From UBA1413 sp964567485 (lineage in GTDB: Bacteria > Bacteroidota > Bacteroidia > Bacteroidales > Prolixibacteraceae): a stretch of DNA of 47,254 bases. The stretch spans positions 1-47,254 of the forward strand of contig CAZMMX010000021.1 in the NCBI GenBank assembly GCA_964567485.1, read 5' to 3'. Positions 24,496-31,469 of the stretch are shown here, piece by piece. A program made the translations under genes and the position numbers. Position 1 is the first letter of the stretch, and each line of letters begins with the position of its first letter. The notes under the pieces were generated by a model that did no database searches, was not told the origin of the DNA, and was given only the letters and a program-made list of their open reading frames with translations.

Positions 24496-26100
24496 ATGAA
24501 GAAAACGATTATCGGTATCATTCTCTTTGTGGTGGCTCTCCTGGCGTTTATCAGGTGGTTCAGTATCGAAGAGGAGTATTACAACCTGAAGCTGGAGAAA
24601 CTCAAACAGGAGTATTCGGTGACTCCGGTACCATCAGTGGACCACAGCAAACTGCCAGCCCTGCAGCGTGCCTTTGCCACACCACAGGAGGTTACCGAAG
24701 CCTGTAACAGTTGCCATACCGAGCGGCACCGCGAGGTGATGAACTCGGCCCACTGGAACTGGGAGCGGGTGACTTATGTAGAGGGCAGGGGGGTAGCTTC
24801 CGCCGGAAAGAAAAACGTGTTGAACAATTTCTGTCTGGGGGCCCAGTCTAATGAGCTGGCTTGTGCGGCCTGCCACATTGGCTTCGGCATGAACGACGAC
24901 CATTTCGATTTCAACAATGCCCGGAATGTCGACTGCATGGTATGCCACGACAACAGTGAGGAGTACCTCAAGGGGGCCTCGATGGCCGGGTATCCCGACC
25001 GGAGTGTCAACCTGACCAGGGTGGCCCAGAGTGTCGGAACTCCCAACCGCATCAACTGCGGGAGCTGTCACTTCTACAGCGGTGGCGGCAACAACGTCAA
25101 ACACGGCGACCTGGAGATGGCGCAGGTGGCGTGCAACAGAGAGGTCGACGTGCACATGGCCTCCAACGGGATGAACATGACCTGCGTGGCCTGTCATACC
25201 GCCGAGAACCACCAGATCAAGGGCAAGCTCTACTCGGTGTCGTCGGTCAACTATAACCGGGCGACCTGCGAGGATTGCCACACTTCCACGCCCCATTTTG
25301 ATGAACTTCTGAACCGGCATAACGCTAAGGTGGCCTGCCAGACCTGCCACATTCCCGTTTATGCCAAGGAGAACCCCACCAAGATGGCCTGGAAATGGTC
25401 CGACGCCGGAAAGCTGCGCGACGGAGAACCCTACCGCGAGTTCAACCTGGATAGCACCGTCGAGTACCTCTCGATCAAGGGAACCTTCCACTGGGCCAAA
25501 AATATAAAACCCGATTATCTCTGGTTCAACGGAACGGCCGACCACTATCTTCTGGGCGATACCATCGGGGAGGTGCCCGTGAAAATGAACACCCTCTTCG
25601 GGTCGCATGATGACAAAAACTCCAGGATCTTCCCCGTGAAGATCAACACGGGTGACCAAATCTACGACAAGGTCTATAAAACGCTGATTCAGCCCAAGCT
25701 CTTCGCCCTGGAAAAGGGAGACAGCGCCTATTGGAAAGATTTTGACTGGAATACCGCTTCGGCAGCCGGAATGAGGGTGGTGGGACTTCCTTACAGCGGG
25801 GAATATGATTTTGTGGAGACCATCATGTACTGGCCCATCAACCACATGGTAGCCCCCAAGGAGCAGTCGGTGGGATGTGCCGAATGCCATACCCGACACG
25901 ACGGAAGACTCGAAAAGCTCGACGGCTTCTACCTCCCGGGTCGTGACTATAATAAAACCCTCGACGCCTCGGGGCGTTTACTCTTCTTTGCAGCCCTGGC
26001 AGGCGTCATCCTGCATGCCATCCTGCGCTTCCGGGCCGACAGGAAAAGAAAAGGGGAACATGCGGACAGTTACAGTGCACCAAAAAAAAGTGCTGAATGA
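24496..26100 (+). CDS. Octaheme c-type cytochrome, tetrathionate reductase (OTR) family
   Basis: A 534-residue multiheme cytochrome with eight CxxCH haem sites starting at residues 70, 123, 147, 188, 230, 258, 281 and 461. The first seven are clustered and the eighth is far downstream, as in the octaheme tetrathionate reductase family from Shewanella. The N-terminus has a membrane anchor or uncleaved signal (TIIGIILFVVALLAFIRW) and the C-terminus has a second hydrophobic stretch (RLLFFAALAGVILHAILRF), so it is tethered with haems in the periplasm. Substrates shown or proposed for the family include tetrathionate, nitrite and hydroxylamine; which one applies here cannot be read from sequence. 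Followed at once by leader copy B and a cytochrome b gene, the likely quinol-side partner. Confidence 0.92.
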   Translation: MKKTIIGIILFVVALLAFIRWFSIEEEYYNLKLEKLKQEYSVTPVPSVDHSKLPALQRAFATPQEVTEACNSCHTERHREVMNSAHWNWERVTYVEGRGVASAGKKNVLNNFCLGAQSNELACAACHIGFGMNDDHFDFNNARNVDCMVCHDNSEEYLKGASMAGYPDRSVNLTRVAQSVGTPNRINCGSCHFYSGGGNNVKHGDLEMAQVACNREVDVHMASNGMNMTCVACHTAENHQIKGKLYSVSSVNYNRATCEDCHTSTPHFDELLNRHNAKVACQTCHIPVYAKENPTKMAWKWSDAGKLRDGEPYREFNLDSTVEYLSIKGTFHWAKNIKPDYLWFNGTADHYLLGDTIGEVPVKMNTLFGSHDDKNSRIFPVKINTGDQIYDKVYKTLIQPKLFALEKGDSAYWKDFDWNTASAAGMRVVGLPYSGEYDFVETIMYWPINHMVAPKEQSVGCAECHTRHDGRLEKLDGFYLPGRDYNKTLDASGRLLFFAALAGVILHAILRFRADRKRKGEHADSYSAPKKSAE

Positions 26101-26206
26101 TGAAATATCCATGCCTCATTTATGCCCCAACCGGTGTAAATAACCACATGGATATGACCTCTGTTCCCGGGAATGAACCATTAACGCGTAATTAATTAAA
26201 CAGATG
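26100..26206 (+). promoter_or_regulatory. Repeated leader element, copy B (upstream of cytochrome b)
   Basis: Second copy of the leader. It begins in the last base of the octaheme cytochrome stop codon, with ATGAAATATCCATGC 104 nt before the cytochrome b ATG at 26204. ATATCCATG (26105-26113) pairs perfectly with CATGGATAT (26147-26155). The alternative partner TCTGTT (26160-26165) is complementary to AACAGA (26199-26204), which enters the start codon. It is inside a likely operon, which argues for action on translation rather than as a promoter alone. Confidence 0.6.
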
Positions 26207-26950
26207 AAGAGAGTATATGTATATAAGGGGTTTGAACGTTTCTGGCACTGGTCGCAGGCGGGATTGATCCTTTTTCTGGCCTTCACAGGCTTTGAGGTGC
26301 ACGGATCGATCCATGTGCTGGGATTTGAACATGCGGCCATGTTTCACCGTGTGGCCTCCTGGATGCTCATCGGGCTCATTATTTTCGCCATCTTCTGGCA
26401 CATGGTGACGGGAGAATGGAAACAGTATATCCCCACCACGCAAAAGCTGGCCGAGCAGATCCGTTTTTATGCCGTGGGCATGTTCCGGGGAGAGCCTCAC
26501 CCCACGAAAAAGACGGGGCTTCAGAAGCTTAACCCCCTGCAAAGGCTTACCTACCTGGGATTTAAGCTGGTGCTTATTCCCGTGACCGTCATCTCGGGGA
26601 TTATTTATATGTTCCACAAGTCGATCGACAAGAACGACCTGGTGGTGATCAGCGATATTCCCCTGGAATCGGTAGCTTTCTGGCATACCCTGGGTGCTTT
26701 CCTGTTGATGGTCTTTCTGGTGGTCCATGTTTACATGACCACCACAGGGCGCACGCCCACCTCTAATATCGGGGCGATGATCACTGGTTACGAATTTGAG
26801 GAGGAAGAGGAAGAGGTCGAGGATGCCGGGAAAGATGCCGGGAAGGACGCCGTGAAGGATGCCGTGAAGGATGCCGTGAAGGATGCCGGGGCCGATGTTG
26901 CGGAGGATGTCACGGACGGTGCGGAAAAGAAGAGTACAAACCAACTATAA
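26204..26950 (+). CDS. Cytochrome b (thiosulfate-reductase-type, COG4117-like) membrane subunit
   Basis: A 248-residue cytochrome b of the diheme b561/hydrogenase-b type. It opens with RVYVYKGFERFWHWSQAG, followed by four membrane segments with His residues placed for haem (WHWSQ, FHRVASW, IFWHMVTG, FWHTLGAFLLMVFLVVHVY). It should pass electrons from quinol to the octaheme cytochrome next door or the reverse. From about residue 200 the tail is non-membrane and very acidic (a run of Glu) followed by six D-A-(G/V)-K repeats. That tail is not a normal part of the family. Confidence 0.88.
   Translation: MKRVYVYKGFERFWHWSQAGLILFLAFTGFEVHGSIHVLGFEHAAMFHRVASWMLIGLIIFAIFWHMVTGEWKQYIPTTQKLAEQIRFYAVGMFRGEPHPTKKTGLQKLNPLQRLTYLGFKLVLIPVTVISGIIYMFHKSIDKNDLVVISDIPLESVAFWHTLGAFLLMVFLVVHVYMTTTGRTPTSNIGAMITGYEFEEEEEEVEDAGKDAGKDAVKDAVKDAVKDAGADVAEDVTDGAEKKSTNQL
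26822..26893 (+). repeat. 12-bp in-frame tandem repeat in cytochrome b tail
   Basis: Six units of GATGCCG(G/T)GAAG-type sequence code for (D-A-G/V-K)n. The unit length is a multiple of three, so copy-number changes would not shift the frame. Confidence 0.9.
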
Positions 26951-26959
26951 AGAGAGGAT

Positions 26960-27478
26960 ATGCAACCAAAACCATATATGAATCCATACCTGGCCGGCGT
27001 GTTGCTGGGTTTGGTGTTGCTGGCCACGATATACATTACGGGGCGTGGCCTGGGGTCCAGCGGGGCCTTCAAGAATACCCTCATCGCTGCGGTCGACGCC
27101 GTCGCCCCTGCCCATGCGGAAAATACCGCCTATTATCGTGATTTTAAGGAGAACAATCCCGGCGGACCGTGGAAGAATTTTTTAGTTTTCCAGGTGGCGG
27201 GAGTCATAATGGGGGCTTTTTTCTCGGGGGTGATCAGCAACCGGGCGGGGTTCAAACTCGATAAGGGACCGCGGGTGACCAATACCGTGCGGATCATCGC
27301 CGCCATCCTCGGGGGTGCGCTGTTTGGCTTTGGCTCGCAGATAGCCCGCGGATGCACCAGCGGGGCGGCCCTGAGTGGTATGGCGGTGCTCTCACTGGGG
27401 GGACTGCTGACGATGGGGGCCATCTTTGGTGCCGGATATGCCGTGGCCTTTTTCTTCAGAAAACTTTGGATTAAATAG
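26960..27478 (+). CDS. YeeE/YedE family membrane protein (sulfur-compound transporter half)
   Basis: A 172-residue DUF395/YeeE protein with about four membrane segments and the conserved SQIARGCTSGAALSG motif carrying Cys132, the residue position used in thiosulfate transporters of this family (TsuA) to pass the substrate. It has no signal peptide cleavage site. The start is 9 nt after the cytochrome b stop; the next YeeE gene begins 6 nt after its stop. The two YeeE genes look like the split halves of a full-length transporter. Confidence 0.85.
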   Translation: MQPKPYMNPYLAGVLLGLVLLATIYITGRGLGSSGAFKNTLIAAVDAVAPAHAENTAYYRDFKENNPGGPWKNFLVFQVAGVIMGAFFSGVISNRAGFKLDKGPRVTNTVRIIAAILGGALFGFGSQIARGCTSGAALSGMAVLSLGGLLTMGAIFGAGYAVAFFFRKLWIK

Positions 27479-27484
27479 AACGCC

Positions 27485-28681
27485 ATGGGACCATTAGTAC
27501 CTTATATCATCAGTGAGGAATTCGGGCTGGTCATCGCCCTGGCCATCGGCGTTGCCTTTGGGTTTGTCCTCGAGCAGGGAGGCTTCTCCTCCACCAAAAA
27601 ACTGGTAGGCCTCTTCTACGGTTACGACTTCACGGTTTTGAGGGTCTTTTTCACCGCAGGCATCACCGCCATGGCCGGAGTTCTCCTGTTGGGGCACTAC
27701 GGCATCCTCGACACCAGCGTCATTTATGTCAATCCGGCTTTTATCAACTCAGCCCTGATCGGAGGAGCTATTATGGGCGTGGGATTCATCATCGGCGGCT
27801 TCTGTCCAGGCACCGGCGTATGTGCTGCAGCCATCGGCAAGATCGACGCCATGGCCTTCGTGGGAGGTATCTTCCTGGGAGTCTTCGCCTTCATGGAGTT
27901 CTTCCCGGGACTCGAGAAAATGTACCTGGCCAACAACCTGGGGCAGATCAGGATTTCGGAGTATTTGGGGATAAGCGATATCCTGTTCGGGATTCTTCTG
28001 TCGGTGGTGGCCGTGACTGCTTTCGTGGGGACCTGGATGATCGAAAACCGGGTCAACAAAAGAAAGCCGGAACTGGAAAAAGGAGTGAGGAACAAATATG
28101 CCCTGGCCGTAGGGGCCCTCTTTGTGGTGCTGGGCATCGTGGCCTTCCTGCCGGGAAAGGAGGATATCATCTATATGCAGATTGCCCGGGCTAAAAGGCA
28201 GCAAACCTGTGTCTTCAAAGAAGTCCCTGCCGACCGGCTGGCCAACGACATCGTCAATAACTTCTACTCCCTTAACCTGATCGATGTGCGTACCCGTGAG
28301 GAGTTCGAGGCCTGGCATCTTCCCCTGGCCATCAATATCCCCTTTGACCAGATGCTGGAAAGACAGAATATTCCCATTTTCAACCAACAGCTGCGCACCA
28401 ATATTTTCTATGCTGACGATGATACCCTGGTGCGTATGGCCTGCCTGAAGGCCAAATTTGCCGGGAACTCCGACAACATGATTCTTCGCGAGAGCGCCAT
28501 GGAATTCAAGAAGTTGTTCTTCGAAGCCGACACCCTGGCTCCCGGCGCCGACAAGAGAATACTGAACATCTGGAATTTCCGTACCGACGCCGCTCGCCGG
28601 ATGCTGGAAATGGAAACCGCCATGAAAGCCCGCACCGCCCCCGTCAAGAGAGAAGTGGTGACCGTCAGGGGAGGGTGTTGA
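27485..28681 (+). CDS. YeeE/YedE family protein fused to a cysteine-less rhodanese-like domain
   Basis: A 398-residue protein. Residues 1-190 are a YeeE domain with the motif GGFCPGTGVCAAAIGKIDA (Cys107 and Cys113), which likely forms the second half of the sulfur transporter with the gene upstream. A membrane segment near 207-222 (YALAVGALFVVLGIVAFL) leads to a rhodanese-like domain from about 240 (NLIDVRTREEFEAWHLPLAINIP). Where active rhodaneses have a cysteine loop (C-x-x-G-x-R), this reads FYADDDTLVRMA, so it cannot form the persulfide in the usual way. The only late Cys is the C-terminal residue. It may bind or sense a sulfur compound. A strong terminator follows. Confidence 0.85.
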   Translation: MGPLVPYIISEEFGLVIALAIGVAFGFVLEQGGFSSTKKLVGLFYGYDFTVLRVFFTAGITAMAGVLLLGHYGILDTSVIYVNPAFINSALIGGAIMGVGFIIGGFCPGTGVCAAAIGKIDAMAFVGGIFLGVFAFMEFFPGLEKMYLANNLGQIRISEYLGISDILFGILLSVVAVTAFVGTWMIENRVNKRKPELEKGVRNKYALAVGALFVVLGIVAFLPGKEDIIYMQIARAKRQQTCVFKEVPADRLANDIVNNFYSLNLIDVRTREEFEAWHLPLAINIPFDQMLERQNIPIFNQQLRTNIFYADDDTLVRMACLKAKFAGNSDNMILRESAMEFKKLFFEADTLAPGADKRILNIWNFRTDAARRMLEMETAMKARTAPVKREVVTVRGGC

Positions 28682-28728
28682 AATTAATAATAATATGTTA
28701 ATTAATTATTACTTGTGAAATAATTAAG

Positions 28729-28755
28729 GCAATGCTGCGGCATTGCTTTTTTTTT
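28729..28755 (+). terminator. Terminator of the octaheme-cytochrome/YeeE operon
   Basis: A 7-bp perfect stem GCAATGC/GCATTGC with a TGCG loop and nine T, 48 nt after the stop of the YeeE-rhodanese gene. Confidence 0.9.
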
Positions 28756-28811
28756 CAAGGGAAATTCGGTATTTTTACCAGGAGAATACTAGAAATTTAA
28801 AACTTTTGACC

Positions 28812-29297
28812 ATGGGTTGGAAACGATTTTTCGCAGGCCCCCTTCTGCTGCTGATGGTATTATCCCTTCTTCTCATCGGCTGCAATTCCAAAAAGAAATC
28901 AGACGACGTCAAAAACTACGCTTACATGGAGGACGGTGAGGTCCAACCCATTGGGGTGCAGTATCCCCATATTCCCTGGCTCACCGAGGGGATGGTGTGT
29001 TATGGTCTGGTGGTGGGGGTCGACAGTCATGGACGCATGGTCACCGGCTTGCCGGTGAAGTCGAAAGTGACTACCATCCTGAAGGACAGTGTCAAGATGA
29101 AGGCTTTGGAAAAGGTGAGTCTGGCCGAGGCCAAGGGGTGCACCAAGATGGGCATCTCCCGTGGTGAGACCTGGTGGGAGACCGAGGATGACCTTTTTAA
29201 GACCCGCGAGGAAGCCCTGGCCTGGCTCCGCGAAAAGGGCATTTTATTCGGTGAAGAGAAGGCCCCGCAGTCTGCCCCGCACCCCGTTCCCAATTAG
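28812..29297 (+). CDS. Lipoprotein of unknown function
   Basis: A 161-residue protein with a lipoprotein signal (MGWKRFF, hydrophobic LLLLMVLSLLLIG, Cys24). The mature part has no domain I recognise; it has PHIPWLTEGMVCYGLVVG and a predicted alpha/beta segment, and ends in a Pro-rich tail. The ATG at 28812 is chosen because the longer frame from 28743 would begin inside the terminator hairpin. It sits between the sulfur locus and the polyferredoxin gene and shares its strand, so it may belong to that redox system. A TATTTTTA sequence upstream, one base off the -7 consensus, is a possible promoter. Confidence 0.65.
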   Translation: MGWKRFFAGPLLLLMVLSLLLIGCNSKKKSDDVKNYAYMEDGEVQPIGVQYPHIPWLTEGMVCYGLVVGVDSHGRMVTGLPVKSKVTTILKDSVKMKALEKVSLAEAKGCTKMGISRGETWWETEDDLFKTREEALAWLREKGILFGEEKAPQSAPHPVPN

Positions 29298-29399
29298 GTA
29301 AAACCTGACCACCCACTCTCGGGAAAAACGGAGATTTTCTGCAACAATACATAGAAGTGACTAAACCCAGAGGCCTGTGCGTCTCAGAATTAAGTAGAA

Positions 29400-31331
29400 A
29401 TGAGAAGGAATAAAACGACCAACTGGCCCCGACTGATTATTCAGTGGGGCGTTATTGTTTTCATGCTTTACCTGGCCTTCAGGCACTATGTTTTAAAAGA
29501 CCTGGTGGCCGATTTTGAGGCTTACTGTCCTTTCGGGGGATTGCAGGCATTAGGCAGTTACCTGATCAGCCAGACCCTGGCGTGTACGATGACGACGGCG
29601 CAAATCGTCATGGGGATTCTCCTCTTTGCCGCGGTGCTGCTCTTTAGCAAGCTCTTCTGCTCCTTTATCTGTCCGCTGGGCACCGTGGGCGAGTGGCTGG
29701 GCAAGATGGGGCAGAAACTCAAGGTGCGTTTCACCATCACCGGATGGGCTGACCTGGGACTGCGCATTCTGAAATACGCGTTGCTCTTCATCACCTTTTA
29801 TTATACCCTGCAGTCGAGTGAGCTCTTCTGCAAGAAATTCGACCCTTATTATGCCGCGGCCAGTGGTTTCGACAGTGATGTGGAACTCTGGTGGGGCATC
29901 GCCGCCATTGCCATTATGATTCTGGGCTCTTTCTTCGTGCGTCTTTTCTGGTGCAAGTATCTCTGTCCCCTGGGGGCCCTCTCCAATATCTTCAAATTTG
30001 CGGCCTTTTTCATCGGCGTCATGGCCCTTTATCTGATTGCCATGGCGGCAGGGCTTGAGATCAGCTATGTGTGGCCCCTGGCCATTCTCTGTATCGGAGG
30101 GTTCCTCATCGAGGTCACCCGTCTGAAGAGCTGGTTTGTTCCGGTAGTGAAGATCACGCGCAATGCCTCCAGCTGTATTGACTGCGGCAAGTGCGCCAGA
30201 AAGTGCCCTCAGGCCATTGATGTCGACAAGGTCGACGTGGTCCGCCATGTCGACTGCAACCTCTGCGGCGACTGTGTGCTGGCTTGTCCGGTGAAGGACA
30301 CCCTGCAGATCAACCGCCGCAACAGCCTGAAGTGGATTTCTCCCATCGCCACGGTGATCCTCGTGGCGGCGGGCCTCAGTCTGGGATCCCTTTGGGAACT
30401 CCCCACCATCGACCAGAAATGGGCCGACAAGGAGACCCTGGCGACCGCTGAGGTGTATGAACAGGCGGGACTTAAGAACATCAAATGTTTCGGCAGCTCC
30501 TCGGCTTTCGCCAACCAGATGAGAAAGGTGGAAGGCGTCATGGGGGTGGCCACCTATGTCAAAGAACACCGCATCAAGGTGTGGTACGATCCTGCACGCC
30601 TGAATCCCGAGAAGATACAGGCGGTGATATTCACCCCCGCCAAGACGGCCGTTAGTCCCATCGCCAGGGATGTCGACAGTGTCACCATCGTGACCCTGAG
30701 GTTGGAGAATTTCTTCGATCCCCTCGACTTCACCTATCTCAACCGTCTGCTGGCCGAAAAAACGGATGCGGTGGGCCTGATGTCGGAATTCGGATGTCCT
30801 CCCGTGGTGATGATCTGTTTCCCCGCCAATGCCGTTCCCGAGGAGAAGGCGTTAACAGAGATACTCGAAACGGAGAAGTTAACCTATGAGACCAACGGAA
30901 CCAAAAATACCGTGAAGCTCAACTACGAGGTGGTTTCTGACCTGACCTTTGAAAAACGAAGCCGCAAAGAATACATCGGCATGTTGTTCCAGGCCTTTAG
31001 CCAGGACTTCAACGACCGGGAGAACTACAGCGATGATGTGCTGAGTGTGTATGAGATCGCCCTGGGCAAAAATGCCGGACTCCGGAACCGCTTCTCCTTT
31101 TTGGTGAGTCACCTGTCGAATGACGACGGCATCGTGGAGTTCCAGACCCTTCTCGATTCCCTCGACCGGGAAGTCGCCCATATCCTCTTCGTCGATACCC
31201 TCACCAACGGAGGTAATATTTTCAAGGCCCTGAATGCCGATTCCCTGCAGGTGACCTACAGCGACGGCTCGGTCAGGGTGTTCGGCAACATGTTCCGCTT
31301 CACTGAAGAGGGACAGGTGGTGAAAAAATAG
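29400..31331 (+). CDS. Membrane-bound polyferredoxin (NapH/MauN-like) with C-terminal HMA-like domains
   Basis: A 643-residue protein. The N-terminal half has about six membrane segments and two CxxxCP loops in membrane context (CSFICPLG, CKYLCPLG), as in NapH-type electron carriers. Two 4Fe-4S motifs follow: CIDCGKCARKCP from Cys259 and CNLCGDCVLACP from Cys286. After another membrane segment (about 310-330) the protein continues outside with two ferredoxin-like domains. The first, from about 355, resembles a heavy-metal-associated domain (LKNIKCFGSSSAFANQMRKV) but has one Cys (363) instead of CxxC. The second covers about 430-500. The role is electron transfer across or at the membrane; the partner is unproven. 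Confidence 0.82.
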   Translation: MRRNKTTNWPRLIIQWGVIVFMLYLAFRHYVLKDLVADFEAYCPFGGLQALGSYLISQTLACTMTTAQIVMGILLFAAVLLFSKLFCSFICPLGTVGEWLGKMGQKLKVRFTITGWADLGLRILKYALLFITFYYTLQSSELFCKKFDPYYAAASGFDSDVELWWGIAAIAIMILGSFFVRLFWCKYLCPLGALSNIFKFAAFFIGVMALYLIAMAAGLEISYVWPLAILCIGGFLIEVTRLKSWFVPVVKITRNASSCIDCGKCARKCPQAIDVDKVDVVRHVDCNLCGDCVLACPVKDTLQINRRNSLKWISPIATVILVAAGLSLGSLWELPTIDQKWADKETLATAEVYEQAGLKNIKCFGSSSAFANQMRKVEGVMGVATYVKEHRIKVWYDPARLNPEKIQAVIFTPAKTAVSPIARDVDSVTIVTLRLENFFDPLDFTYLNRLLAEKTDAVGLMSEFGCPPVVMICFPANAVPEEKALTEILETEKLTYETNGTKNTVKLNYEVVSDLTFEKRSRKEYIGMLFQAFSQDFNDRENYSDDVLSVYEIALGKNAGLRNRFSFLVSHLSNDDGIVEFQTLLDSLDREVAHILFVDTLTNGGNIFKALNADSLQVTYSDGSVRVFGNMFRFTEEGQVVKK

Positions 31332-31469
31332 GGCCAGATGTGGTTGTCGTCCTTAACAGACGGCCCATTGCGGCTTTCTGACCTTGCCACGGTCAGGAAC
31401 GACAGACCTGCCCAAGGTGAAATATGTTCTTCATGGTAAGTTGTTTAAGTTGCATTAAATCAATAAAAT

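Noticed and set aside
24634..25899. Long minus-strand open frame (421 codons) opposite the octaheme cytochrome
   Set aside because: It is the antisense of a gene with eight CxxCH motifs; its His/Gly/Val-rich translation is the usual mirror of such GC-rich genes.
26822..26893. Phase-variable repeat that switches the cytochrome b on and off
   Set aside because: The 12-bp unit keeps the frame whatever the copy number, and it lies at the 3' end of the gene.
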